The notes: generated from the sequence alone by a model not told the origin. DNA of 64,000 nt from RGIG4097 sp045613765 (GCA_045613765.1 JAZLBO010000018.1:62001-126000); one strand, 5' to 3'. Positions 24,682 to 33,537 are shown, counted from the first letter of the stretch. Program-made: numbers and translations.

Positions 24682-26589
24682 TTAAATGTCCAAATCTTCA
24701 ACGAGTTTTGCGTTTTCTTCGATAAACTGACGACGAAGTTCAGGTTGTTCACCCATAAGGATTGTAAAGAGTTCGTCTGCTGCGATTGCATCTTCCATTG
24801 TGACTTTGAGCAATGTACGTGTCTTGGGATCCATTGTTGTGTCAAAGAGTTGGTCGGGGTTCATTTCACCAAGACCTTTATATCTTTGCAAATCCCAGCC
24901 CTTTCTGCCGTTTTCTTCATAGAACTTGTTGAGTGCATCATCATCATAGAAATAATGCTCTTGCTTGCCCTTTGAAAGTTTGTAGAGAGGGGGTTGTGCG
25001 ATATACACGTGGCCGTTTTCAATAAGGGGACGCATGAAACGGAAGAAGAATGTGAGCATAAGGATACGGATATGGCTGCCGTCAACGTCAGCGTCGGTCA
25101 TGCAGATGATTCTGTCATAACGGAGTTTGCTTTCGTCATAGTCAGTGTTGATACCACAACCAAATGCTGTGATCATTGCTTTGATTTCTTCGTTTTCAAG
25201 GACCTTGTGAAGTCTTGCCTTTTCAACGTTCAAGATCTTGCCACGGAGAGGAAGGATTGCTTGGAATCTACGGTCACGGCCTTGCTTTGCACTGCCACCT
25301 GCAGAGTCACCTTCGACGAGGTAAATTTCACAGTGTTTAGGGTTCTTATCAGTACAGTCTGCAAGTTTGCCGGGAAGTGTTGTAGATTCAAGTGCGCTCT
25401 TTCTTCGTGCAGTTTCTCTTGCTGCTCTTGCTGCTTCTCTTGCTCTTTGTGCTGTGATTGTCTTTAAGATAAGTTCCTTTGCTTCTCTGGGATGTTCTTC
25501 AAGATATGTGCCAAAACCTTCTGTGACGCCCTTTGAAACTGCTGCACGCATACTGCTGTTGCCGAGTTTTGTCTTGGTTTGTCCTTCAAATTGAGGTTCT
25601 GCAATCTTGACGGAGATGACTGCTGTCAAACCTTCTCTTACGTCTTCGCCAGAGAGTTTGTCTGCGCCTTTCAAGATGCCCATACGTGTGCCGTATTCAT
25701 TGATGACCTTGGAGAGTGCAGATTTGAAACCTTCAAGGTGTGTGCCACCTTCTTCGGTGTTGATGTTGTTTGCAAAGGTGAGGATTGTATCTGAATAACT
25801 GTCGTTGTATTGCATTGCAACTTCAACTTCGCTATCAACGTATTTTGCGTCAAAGTAAATGACGTTTTCAAAGATTGTTTCCTTTGTTTTGTTAAGGCTT
25901 TCTACAAATGAAATGATACCACCTTCATAGCAGAAGACTTCTCTCTTTTCAGGCTCAACTCTTTGGTCTGCGATTTCGATTGTAAGACCTTTGTTGAGGT
26001 ATGCAAGTTCACGAAGACGTGACTTGATTGATTCATAGTTGAATTCGAGAGTTTCAAAGATTTCTGCATCAGGGTAGAATGTGACGATTGTGCCTGTTTC
26101 TTCTGTTTCGCCAACAACTGCCAAGGGACGTTCTGCAATACCACGATTGAAACGTACTCTGTGGATCTTGCCATTTTGCTTGACTTCTGCAACGAGCCAT
26201 TCTGAAAGTGCGTTAACGCAAGACACACCAACGCCGTGCAAACCACCAGAGATCTTGTAGCCACCGTTGCCGAATTTGCCACCTGCGTGAAGTTTTGTGA
26301 GAACAACTTCAACTGCTGATCTGCCTTCGGTGGGGTGAATACCCGTGGGGATACCTCTGCCGTTGTCTGTGACGCGCACTGCACCGTCTGCAAGGATTTC
26401 TACTGTAATGTGTGTGCAGTAGCCTGCAAGTGCTTCGTCGATTGAGTTGTCAACAACTTCTGTCACAAGGTGATGAAGTCCTCTTGTGTCCGTTGAGCCG
26501 ATATACATACCGGGACGCTTTCTAACAGGATCAAGACCTTCAAGCACCTGAATATCGGATTCATTGTAACTGTGTTTTACCTCTTCCAT
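24682..26589 (-). CDS. gyrB: DNA gyrase subunit B
   Basis: ATPase subunit of gyrase. The GHKL ATPase domain shows VDNSIDEALAGYC, DNGRGIPTGIHP and GGLHGVGVSCVNALS. The TOPRIM domain carries EGDSAGGSAKQGRDR and the DADVDGSHIR metal site. The C-terminus RRQFIEENAKLVEDLDI is standard. Its 635 residues lack the Gram-negative insertion. The ribosome site AGGAGGAAAAATG is strong. It is the first gene of gyrB-gyrA, driven from an AT-rich promoter next to DnaA-box-like sites. Confidence 0.98.
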   Translation of the reverse strand: MEEVKHSYNESDIQVLEGLDPVRKRPGMYIGSTDTRGLHHLVTEVVDNSIDEALAGYCTHITVEILADGAVRVTDNGRGIPTGIHPTEGRSAVEVVLTKLHAGGKFGNGGYKISGGLHGVGVSCVNALSEWLVAEVKQNGKIHRVRFNRGIAERPLAVVGETEETGTIVTFYPDAEIFETLEFNYESIKSRLRELAYLNKGLTIEIADQRVEPEKREVFCYEGGIISFVESLNKTKETIFENVIYFDAKYVDSEVEVAMQYNDSYSDTILTFANNINTEEGGTHLEGFKSALSKVINEYGTRMGILKGADKLSGEDVREGLTAVISVKIAEPQFEGQTKTKLGNSSMRAAVSKGVTEGFGTYLEEHPREAKELILKTITAQRAREAARAARETARRKSALESTTLPGKLADCTDKNPKHCEIYLVEGDSAGGSAKQGRDRRFQAILPLRGKILNVEKARLHKVLENEEIKAMITAFGCGINTDYDESKLRYDRIICMTDADVDGSHIRILMLTFFFRFMRPLIENGHVYIAQPPLYKLSKGKQEHYFYDDDALNKFYEENGRKGWDLQRYKGLGEMNPDQLFDTTMDPKTRTLLKVTMEDAIAADELFTILMGEQPELRRQFIEENAKLVEDLDI

Positions 26590-26652
26590 TTTTCCTCCTA
26601 ATACTTATATAAGCAGTTAGTTAATTTATTTACATTATAATAAATATATTTT

Positions 26653-26681
26653 ATTATAACTAATAACTTAAATAATAGCAA
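26653..26681 (-). promoter_or_regulatory. Promoter of gyrB-gyrA in a very AT-rich stretch
   Basis: On the minus strand TTGCTA (26681-26676), 17 bases, TATAAT (26658-26653). It is embedded in about 75 bases (26615-26690) that are nearly all A and T. Confidence 0.7.
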
Positions 26682-26698
26682 GTATTTTTTTGAAATTT

Positions 26699-26707
26699 TG
26701 TGGATAA
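26699..26707 (-). promoter_or_regulatory. DnaA box upstream of gyrB
   Basis: TGTGGATAA on the plus strand, the reverse complement of the consensus TTATCCACA. It lies 18 bases upstream of the gyrB -35 element. A second site, TTATCCACT (one mismatch), is at 26781-26789. Confidence 0.65.
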
Positions 26708-26780
26708 ACAAGGGGTTTTCCACGGCAAAATTTGCATATTTGTGGAAATTTGGGGCTGTAAATCGGTTTCACCCACAGTT

Positions 26781-26789
26781 TTATCCACT
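26781..26789 (+). promoter_or_regulatory. DnaA-box-like site
   Basis: TTATCCACT, one mismatch from the consensus, 74 bases from the perfect box at 26699-26707 and facing the opposite way. The remainder of the gap 26590-26919 holds no gene. Confidence 0.5.
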
Positions 26790-26919
26790 TTTCCAAAGGT
26801 AATCCTCGTGTTTTTCTATGTTTTATTTGGCGATTTTTGTCGAAATTTGCAAGATTATTTTGACATATCAACCATTTCAATATATTGTTTTATATGAAAT
26901 CATCAAATTTTGGTAAATT

Positions 26920-27798
26920 ATGGAAACCTACAAAAGATCCCTCTCAAAACACAAACTCGTTGTTGCCATATCCACTGCTCTCGTGGTGTTGCTCTTGATT
27001 TCTGCAACGCCCTTTATTGCCATGGCATCAACAGGCGACGTTTGGCTCGAAGATGAAGATGGTGTCAATGTGTTGCATTGGAATATACCAAGCAATAAGG
27101 ACGATATTGACGGATTTATCATCAAAATCAACGGCAATATCACCTATATTGAAGGCAACACGGCATCATACTTTGACATTACAGATTTGTTGCAAGACGC
27201 AGGCGAATACGACATTTCCGTCTATTCAAGTATCAATGGCGAAGAAGTGCTTATAGGCAGTTGTTCCACCATCACAACCATCACTCTCGGCAGTGTCACA
27301 AACCTTACTTTTAGCAAGGGGATTTTGTCTTGGAACAAGGTGGAACACGCAGACAAATATTGCGTGTTTGTCAACAACGTCTTTGTCGCAACAACAAATG
27401 AAAGTAATATCAATCTTGCATCAATACTTGCTTTAAGTGGCGAATATGATATCATAATCTTTCCTTTTAGTGAAAATGAGCATATTTTCTCAAGTGGTAT
27501 ATCTCGTAAAACAGTGGTGGTAAAATCTTCCATTGATTTGCCTATAGACGTGTATGTTTTCAACTATCTCAATGGCATAGTTGTGTCTTGGCAAGGTGTT
27601 GACGGTATGACGTATTCCTACACACTCACATCTTCAACGTCATCAATCTCAAACACCATCACAAACACAAATATCTCCTTTGAAAACCTTGAAGATGGCA
27701 CGTACACTTTCACTCTTTACGGCAATGACGGCAGTATTGATTACAATTTTGGCACAACCACGTTTAGCGTTGTCAATGGGCAGGTGAGTTATGAATAA
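26920..27798 (+). CDS. Secreted protein with fibronectin-III-like repeats, unknown function
   Basis: Not a recognised family. The 292 residues start with a signal peptide: basic METYKRSLSKHK, a hydrophobic core VVAISTALVVLLLISATPF, and likely cleavage after AMA near residue 36. The mature part has three repeats of about 80 residues with beta-sandwich (fibronectin-III-like) spacing: GVNVLHWNIPSN, GILSWNKVEHADKY and GIVVSWQGVDGM mark the same strand in each. No catalytic motif is seen. The downstream lipoprotein gene overlaps it by 8 bases, so both are made together and may act at the cell surface. Secretion is inferred from the signal only. Confidence 0.65.
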   Translation: METYKRSLSKHKLVVAISTALVVLLLISATPFIAMASTGDVWLEDEDGVNVLHWNIPSNKDDIDGFIIKINGNITYIEGNTASYFDITDLLQDAGEYDISVYSSINGEEVLIGSCSTITTITLGSVTNLTFSKGILSWNKVEHADKYCVFVNNVFVATTNESNINLASILALSGEYDIIIFPFSENEHIFSSGISRKTVVVKSSIDLPIDVYVFNYLNGIVVSWQGVDGMTYSYTLTSSTSSISNTITNTNISFENLEDGTYTFTLYGNDGSIDYNFGTTTFSVVNGQVSYE

Positions 27799-28831
27799 GA
27801 AAATCTTGATTTTGGTCATCTTTGCCATTGTTTTGGCAGTATTTTTGGTTGCTTGCAATGATTCCACACCCGATTTTACCGATTACGGCTACTCTGTCAG
27901 TGGCAAAATCACCCTTCATGACCTTCCTGAAGGCATTTCTGCCGAAGTTTCTATACTCGTAAATGATGAAGAAGTCTGCACAACGAGTGAAAACGGCACT
28001 TTTAGTATAAACAAACTTTCAAAGGGCGACGAAGTCACGTTCTACAAAGACAACGTGATCTTCTACCCTGAAAAGCACCGCGTCACAGGCAACGTCTATG
28101 ATTTGCGTATTGATGGTTACTACAAAGCCGACAGCGACAATGACGGCAGTAGTGATGACAACGACGCCGACACAAACCCTGACAACGACGTAGACAACGG
28201 CGACAACGGGGATAATGACGGCGATATTGACAATGGAAATGATGGTGACGGCAATGAAGATATTGGTTTGCCGGAAATTATCTATAATTGCATAAATGCA
28301 GGTTTATTGTTTGAAAACAATCGTGTAAACTTTGTATTTTGCGTAAAACCCAATTTTTCAAAGATTGACGTCCTTTGGTGTCTTGAAGATGATTACACCA
28401 TCATTGAGGTTGATGAAACAATGGTTGTAGGCACTGTGTTTGTAGGCGAAACCGAATACGCACAATACTCTGTTGACGTATCTCAATATGCCATACAAGA
28501 GTGCTGCTTTATGGTGTCTGCGTACAACGATAACAACGTGCAAGGCAGTATGGCAAAGGCGTTCTTCACACCCGTAGGTGTATGTACACCCACACTCATA
28601 AGCATTGACGAAACAACCCTTACAATCGAGAATATAGACCAAGATGCAGTGCATTTTCTTCTTGTCAACGGTGTTTCGGTGGGCGAAATCAACTCAAACA
28701 CCTTTGATTTGGCAAACGTTCTCGCATATAATAACACTGAGGTCACAATCTCTGTATTAACCTACAAAGCAGGCTATATCCCTGCCATATCAAACACAAT
28801 CACAACCACGCTAAATATCTTTGATATTTAA
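27791..28831 (+). CDS. Surface lipoprotein with acidic D/N/G linker, unknown function
   Basis: The 346 residues begin with a lipoprotein signal ending FLVAC, lipidated at the Cys near residue 22. Residues about 32-95 form a carboxypeptidase-regulatory-like beta domain (YSVSGKITL, then GTFSINKLSKGDEV). Residues about 112-157 are an Asp/Asn/Gly-rich linker resembling calcium-binding spacers. The C-terminal half has two beta-rich modules; the last (ISIDETTLTIENIDQDAVHF, then SNTFDLANVL) resembles the second repeat of the upstream secreted protein. It overlaps that gene by 8 bases and ends at a terminator. I infer a two-gene surface module and propose no function. Confidence 0.65.
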   Translation: MNKKILILVIFAIVLAVFLVACNDSTPDFTDYGYSVSGKITLHDLPEGISAEVSILVNDEEVCTTSENGTFSINKLSKGDEVTFYKDNVIFYPEKHRVTGNVYDLRIDGYYKADSDNDGSSDDNDADTNPDNDVDNGDNGDNDGDIDNGNDGDGNEDIGLPEIIYNCINAGLLFENNRVNFVFCVKPNFSKIDVLWCLEDDYTIIEVDETMVVGTVFVGETEYAQYSVDVSQYAIQECCFMVSAYNDNNVQGSMAKAFFTPVGVCTPTLISIDETTLTIENIDQDAVHFLLVNGVSVGEINSNTFDLANVLAYNNTEVTISVLTYKAGYIPAISNTITTTLNIFDI

Positions 28832-28883
28832 TTGTAATTTACAATATAATAAAAACTCTAAACTCAACTCAATAAACAAACAA

Positions 28884-28905
28884 AAAAACGGCTTAATGCC
28901 GTTTT
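28884..28905 (+). terminator. Terminator after the lipoprotein gene
   Basis: AAAAACGGC, loop TTAA or TTAAT, GCCGTTTTT with further T residues. Confidence 0.85.
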
Positions 28906-29058
28906 TCTTTTAATTTATTATATTGCTTTTATTGTTTCTTGATTGGCAGATGCCAAGTTTCATATTTTTTTTTACAAATACCAAAGGGGCTATTTTGCCA
29001 ATATACATCTATGTTTTTTTATTAAAATCACAAGCGTTCAATACTTTGTATTGAAAAA

Positions 29059-29592
29059 TTATATTTCTTTGGTCAAAACAACCTTATACGTGCCCAATTT
29101 TCCATTTTCGGACGTGCCTATAACAAATCGTTTGGCAACAAGTTTTTCGGGCAATTTGGTGTCTTTTACTCGGTTATACGCCATTTCCACCTTACTGTGA
29201 TCATCATCAAGGAACAATGACGTGTGGAAAAGGAAGTCTAAATCGTATTCGCGCAAGGGTATATTGTGCTTTTTTGCCAGAATATCGTTGATTTTGGCGC
29301 TTAAATCATTAAGTTTTTCATTTTCTTGCATCCTAATCCAACAAATATTGCCGTGGTTTTCTATTTGTTTTACAGGAATTTCAAAGGGTTTTACGTCATC
29401 ATAGACACTCAAAATGGTTTCAACAATGTTTTCAAACTGATTTTTGTCAATTTCAAAGGAAATTTTCAACGAAATATGCATGGGCAAAGTAAAACAACTG
29501 TGCTTAAAACACATTTCCTTGTCAACTTCCATTGCTTTTGCTCTTATTTCATCATATTGACCATCAACGTCAATTCCTACCCAAACAAACAT
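29059..29592 (-). CDS. 2H phosphoesterase superfamily protein (LigT / 2'-5' RNA ligase-like)
   Basis: The 177 residues carry two His-x-Ser/Thr motifs in the expected spacing: HISL near residue 40 and HTSL near residue 128. They define the 2H superfamily, including LigT-like ligases and cyclic phosphodiesterases acting on RNA 2',3'-cyclic or 2',5'-linked ends. The start at 29592 (MFVWVGID) has AAGGGG six bases upstream; an ATG two codons earlier lies too close to that site. It is a single gene at the left edge of the gene-free origin-like region. Substrate is unknown. Confidence 0.78.
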   Translation of the reverse strand: MFVWVGIDVDGQYDEIRAKAMEVDKEMCFKHSCFTLPMHISLKISFEIDKNQFENIVETILSVYDDVKPFEIPVKQIENHGNICWIRMQENEKLNDLSAKINDILAKKHNIPLREYDLDFLFHTSLFLDDDHSKVEMAYNRVKDTKLPEKLVAKRFVIGTSENGKLGTYKVVLTKEI

Positions 29593-30190
29593 ATCCATCC
29601 CCTTTTCGTTTTCTAATCAAAATTAACCCAAATTGGATCAATCACTCAACACAACAATCTCAAAAAAGCAGTTTCGTATCCCAATTTTCAAGGTTTTTAT
29701 GTTCTTCGCAGCCATCTGGCAAGATTTTTTATATGTTTTTGGCGATTTTAGAGCCTTTTAAGAGCCGTTGAACACAAGTTCAATCATTTACTCGGCATTA
29801 CAACCACCAACAAACACAGCGCAACAAGGCATTTTTTACAATCAATCGCCAATTTCCCATCTAAAACATGAGTTATGCTATTAAAATTGGCTTTTCAACC
29901 GTCACAATAAGCAAAATTTACCAACAAATACCAAATTGGTCCATTTCAAACCCAATATTTGTATGGTTGTTTTGTGATTTTGTGCCTTGTCGGTCAACTT
30001 TTTCCAGCCAAACCACCGGCTTGCCCAATAAATTTACAAAAAATCAATAGCAAATCAGCGTATTTTTAGTATAACACCACTCATTTTTCTTTGCAAGATT
30101 ATTTTCAACTTATAAAAAAGTGCCTATCTTTGATAGGCAAAGTGCAAAAAGCACATATTTTTACCCTAATTTTAGGACATTTTCGACCAT

Positions 30191-30206
30191 TTTACCACGT
30201 GAAACA
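30191..30206 (+). promoter_or_regulatory. parS: parS-like ParB site
   Basis: TTTACCACGTGAAACA differs from TGTTNCACGTGAAACA at two positions in the left half; the right half CACGTGAAACA is intact. Confidence 0.6.
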
Positions 30207-30650
30207 TTTGCAAAAATCGACAAAAATTTACATGGCGAAAGACGGGTTTACACGTGGCGTTCAAAATTTCAGTTTTGAGCCATAAAAATCATAAATTTAC
30301 ATGGACAAAGATGGAAAATTATGAATTTTCTATAAAAAATGCCAAATTTTACATGGTGAAATGCGCAAAATTATAGATTTTGGATAAAAAAACACAATAT
30401 TTGGTGCAAAAATCACATATTGAAACACTATAAAACAAATTCTATCCAAAAACTGCGTGAAACCGATTGGTTTTATTAATATTTTTGCGAAACATACAAG
30501 CCCAAAATTTCAATGGGAAAAGACAAGATTTTTCAAGGTAAATTTTAGATGGAGAAGAAACGAGAAATTATTTTCACACCCCTATTTTTGCCAAAAAACC
30601 ACTCAAAAACGGGCATTTTTGCACTATTTTGGGCGATTTTGAGGGGTTTT

Positions 30651-30666
30651 GGTTTCACATGAAACA
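30651..30666 (+). promoter_or_regulatory. parS: parS-like ParB site
   Basis: GGTTTCACATGAAACA, two mismatches to the consensus. It lies 33 bases from the perfect site. Confidence 0.6.
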
Positions 30667-30683
30667 CTCACTCAAAATCAAAT

Positions 30684-30699
30684 TGTTCCACGTGAAACA
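30684..30699 (+). promoter_or_regulatory. parS: Perfect parS site
   Basis: TGTTCCACGTGAAACA matches the Firmicutes parS consensus TGTTNCACGTGAAACA at every defined position. The parB gene is 4.1 kb away. Confidence 0.88.
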
Positions 30700-30776
30700 T
30701 ATATTTTTAACACCATTTTAACCCCCTTTATCGCTTGTTTTTGCCCTTTATTATTCTTTCTCAGTAACACCCTGTG

Positions 30777-30982
30777 TTTTAGGGCGATTTTGGGCAAGAT
30801 TTTGTGTTGATATTTGGGTGTTTTGTTATGTTTTTACCAATTTCGTAGCCTATCTGCCATTATTTTACCATCAAACACCATGTAAACTGCTCTTGCTTAA
30901 CACCCCAACTGTTTTCGGGCAGTGTTTTAGTTGGTGTTTTGACGTGTTTTAAGGCGTTTTAATGGCTTTTGCAGGCTGTTTT
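30777..30982. other. Helically phased T-tracts (predicted curved DNA)
   Basis: Runs of four or more T begin at 30777, 30788, 30800, 30821 and 30831, then after a break at 30912, 30925, 30937, 30947, 30957, 30967 and 30979. Most steps are 10-13 bases, close to one helical turn or two. Such phasing curves DNA, and the clusters coincide with the skew change. Confidence 0.55.
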
Positions 30983-31614
30983 GATGAGATTATCAAGTTA
31001 AATCAAACCTGCTCTTAAACGGCTTTTGGTGGCGTATTTGCGATATGGGCTTGAAGGTTGTAAAACTTGGCGTGTTTGACTTGTGGGTTTTGTTGCAAAA
31101 TAATTGCGCAATGTGGGTGCATAATGCATATATGTGTGTATGTATGCGATTGCGTGTATTGGGCGCATGGATGTTGTGTGATCACACCGTGCAATGTGTA
31201 GTATGCGACAGTTTGGGCGACATGATGATGTTGACGCGATGGGTGTTGGCGCGAATATGGCAAATATTGATATGATTGTGACGGGGTGCTATTAATTGGT
31301 TGATTAAAAGTTGTTGCTTGAATCTGTGTCGGTTTTGTTGTGATGGTTGGAGTGATAGAAAAACAGGTGTGTTGTTGGCAAAAAAATAGAAAATAAGACT
31401 ATATTTTGATGGTGTGGCGAGAATTTGTGGTCGTTTTGAGAAAAATACGATGGTTTGGACAGCAAACAAGCGGGAAGACGATAAAGGTATTTGCGTCCAG
31501 ATAAAGTTGAATATGAGATTTGTGGGTTTTGATTTGAGATGATGATGGAAAATTTGGTTTGGGACTGATTTTTGGAAGGTTTTGATTTTGGGTATTATTA
31601 TATAATAAGGGCAA

Positions 31615-31630
31615 TGTTTTACGTGAAACA
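31615..31630 (+). promoter_or_regulatory. parS: parS-like ParB site
   Basis: TGTTTTACGTGAAACA, one mismatch to the consensus, on the right side of the skew switch. Confidence 0.7.
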
Positions 31631-31986
31631 TTACTGTGTTTTTACAAATTCGTTTCATAGAAAAACAACACTGTTTATGTGGTTTTATTGGGTTTTTGAG
31701 ATGGTTTTTGGGTTGTAAGGTGTTGTGTGATTGTGGGGTATAATGGATAGATTTTGCCGAAAGATAGGGTGTGGTTAATTTGGACGTCGGGTTGGGTGGC
31801 ACGGTTGTGTGGGTGGAACAGATTGACGGCAAACGTAAGAGATTGTATAAGTGGGGGATGAAATTCTGTTGTTTGTAGGTTTTGTTTGATCGGGGAAATA
31901 TTCGGCTTTTTGAAAATAAAAACAATAGAAAACAGGATATTTGGAAAAATTATTCTATGTGTTTGGTTTTTGAATTATATAGAAAA

Positions 31987-32005
31987 ACCGAGCGCTTGGC
32001 TCGGT
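31987..32005 (-). terminator. Terminator for mtnN-luxS
   Basis: On the minus strand ACCGAGC, a 5-base loop and GCTCGGT are followed by TTTTT. It lies about 100 bases after the luxS stop. Confidence 0.75.
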
Positions 32006-32106
32006 TGTGTTGTTTGTTGAAATTTTGGTTTATTTTGTAGAAAAACTGCTTGTTTTGATTGATTTTTTTATATTTTTCTATGATTTTGGGCAGTTTTTTC
32101 TATATA

Positions 32107-32535
32107 TTAGCCTTTCAAGATGAATAGATATTTGGCAATTTCTTCCTTGGCATTTTTAAGATTGTGTGAACGATAGTTGCCACATTCAATCTTCTTTGAG
32201 CCGGGGATTGTGTCGAGTTTAAGGCATTTTTCAAAGCAATCAACGACGAGTTTTTTTACTATTTCTACGTCATGAAGGTCAAATAAAAGAAGATAGAAAC
32301 CTGTGCGACAGCCCATAGGTCCAAAATAGACAACTTTATCCTTGAAATCACTGTTTCTAATAACGGTTGCAAAGAGATGTTCTACTGTGTGCATACTTGC
32401 AGTGTGAAGATAATCTCCTTTGTTGGGTGCTTTGAAGCGAAGATCGTATGTGAAGACGTTGCCGTCAACTCTGTTGAGATATATGCCTTCTTTGAGAATA
32501 TTGTGGTCGATACAAAATGATGTAATTCTTTCCAT
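32107..32535 (-). CDS. luxS: S-ribosylhomocysteine lyase (autoinducer-2 synthase)
   Basis: Cleaves S-ribosylhomocysteine to homocysteine and DPD, the precursor of AI-2, in the activated-methyl cycle. The metal ligands are His49 and His53 in MHTVEHLF and Cys118 in ECGNYRSH; the catalytic Cys76 lies in FGPMGCRTGFYL. At 142 residues it is a little short of the usual 150-160. It follows mtnN on the same strand, so consecutive steps of S-adenosylhomocysteine recycling are adjacent. A perfect 11-bp inverted repeat lies 12 bases before the start codon, and no good ribosome site is visible. Confidence 0.96.
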   Translation of the reverse strand: MERITSFCIDHNILKEGIYLNRVDGNVFTYDLRFKAPNKGDYLHTASMHTVEHLFATVIRNSDFKDKVVYFGPMGCRTGFYLLLFDLHDVEIVKKLVVDCFEKCLKLDTIPGSKKIECGNYRSHNLKNAKEEIAKYLFILKG

Positions 32536-32546
32536 TTTATTTTCTT

Positions 32547-32571
32547 TATAACTATACTGTGTATAGTTATA
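32547..32571. promoter_or_regulatory. Perfect 11-bp inverted repeat before luxS
   Basis: TATAACTATAC and GTATAGTTATA are separated by TGT. It may be an operator or an RNA hairpin in the luxS leader. There is no T-run after it on the minus strand, so a terminator is unlikely. Confidence 0.6.
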
Positions 32572-32681
32572 AGTCCTTGTTTGGTTTGTTTTGCTTTTGT
32601 TTTGTGACTTAGTGCACTTGTGTCGGGTGTTTGGTTTTTTGCGACTTTTTTCAACCTATATACTTTGATTGATGGCTTGCC

Positions 32682-33374
32682 TTACTTGTTGCAGACGGCT
32701 TTCAAGATTGAAGGGAAGATTTCTTCGTATTTTGTGAGTCCTTTTTTGACTACTTCTGCAAAGGAGATATCTGCGCTTTCGTCGGCCTTGTCTGATATGA
32801 CCTTGATTGAAAGAAGGGGAATATCGTTTCTCTTGGTGGCAATAACAAGACCTGCACACTCCATTTCACAGATTTGTGCACCAAAGGTACGAAGGTAGTT
32901 TTTGTCTTCTTTTGATGCAATAAATTTGTCGCCTGATGCCACGATTACTTTGGGAAGTTGATAACCAAGTTCCTTTTCAACTTTGTCTATAAGGTCTTGG
33001 CTTGCCTCAAAATAGATACTATCGTTGCCGTCATATTGTCCTGCAGGCACATTGTCTATGACACTTGTGTCAAATTGGTAGTGGACGATCTTGTGAGCAA
33101 GGACGATATCTCCAACGTCAAAATTTTTGTCAAGTGAGCCGACAAATCCAAAGTTGAGAATTGCATCCACTTGGAATTTGTCAACGAGAAGTTGAACTGT
33201 CATTGCTGCACGAATTTCGCCTACGCCAGAACGGACGAGAAAGATCTCGTTTCCGTCAATGTCGAACTTGGAAATTGTGACGCCTGCCACATTGATTTCT
33301 CCTGTGGCTGTGCCCATTTTTTGATACAAGGGTGTTGTTTCGCCTGCCATTGCAGTTATGATGCCTATTTTCAT
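32682..33374 (-). CDS. mtnN: 5'-methylthioadenosine/S-adenosylhomocysteine nucleosidase
   Basis: Removes adenine from methylthioadenosine and S-adenosylhomocysteine, giving the LuxS substrate. Start at 33374 (MKIGIITAMAGE) with GGAGG five bases upstream; the longer frame from 33386 is less likely. The 230 residues carry the family N-terminus, IVLAHKIVHYQFDTS, then the purine-site ECAGLVIA block and ISDKADESADISF with the catalytic Asp region near the end. It lies upstream of luxS with a 146-base gap containing an inverted repeat. Confidence 0.95.
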   Translation of the reverse strand: MKIGIITAMAGETTPLYQKMGTATGEINVAGVTISKFDIDGNEIFLVRSGVGEIRAAMTVQLLVDKFQVDAILNFGFVGSLDKNFDVGDIVLAHKIVHYQFDTSVIDNVPAGQYDGNDSIYFEASQDLIDKVEKELGYQLPKVIVASGDKFIASKEDKNYLRTFGAQICEMECAGLVIATKRNDIPLLSIKVISDKADESADISFAEVVKKGLTKYEEIFPSILKAVCNK

Positions 33375-33480
33375 AATTGCCTCCATCTCTAATTTTACAC
33401 GATTTCAAGGCGCAATGCAAGTGTAGAGCGGCTTTGTTTTTGGATTTTGCAACCGAAAACAAGATTGCCTGAATATTTTG

Positions 33481-33508
33481 TTGCAAGTGGCGATTTTTGT
33501 GGTATTAT
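33481..33508 (+). promoter_or_regulatory. Promoter of rsmG
   Basis: TTGCAA (33481-33486), 16-base spacer, TATTAT (33503-33508), about 30 bases before the rsmG start. Confidence 0.5.
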
Positions 33509-33537
33509 ATTTATATCAAGATTTTAAGGACAAAGAT

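Larger units (their letters stand above)
29600..32000. other. oriC: Gene-free 2.4 kb region, candidate replication origin / centromere
   Basis: No convincing gene is present. The plus strand is C-rich to the left and G-rich to the right: 29641-29700 has 14 C and 5 G, whereas 31681-31740 has 24 G and no C. The change occurs across about 30780-31020. Four parS-like sites, two clusters of helically phased T-tracts and a hairpin (AACAC and CCAACT against AGTTGGTGTT, 30899-30938) lie here. Genes mostly point away from this region on both sides. I found no perfect DnaA box inside it, so origin function is inference; centromere function is better supported. Confidence 0.6.

Noticed and set aside
28943..28956. 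TTGGCA/TGCCAA hairpin as terminator of the 2H phosphoesterase gene
   Set aside because: Only six base pairs with a two-base loop and no T-tract after it on the minus strand.
31182..31925. Open frame of 247 codons on the minus strand in the gene-free region
   Set aside because: Composition is dominated by Pro, His, Thr, Gln, Asn and Lys, as expected from reading the complement of a G/T-rich strand. There is no ribosome site, no recognisable domain, and a parS-like site lies inside it.
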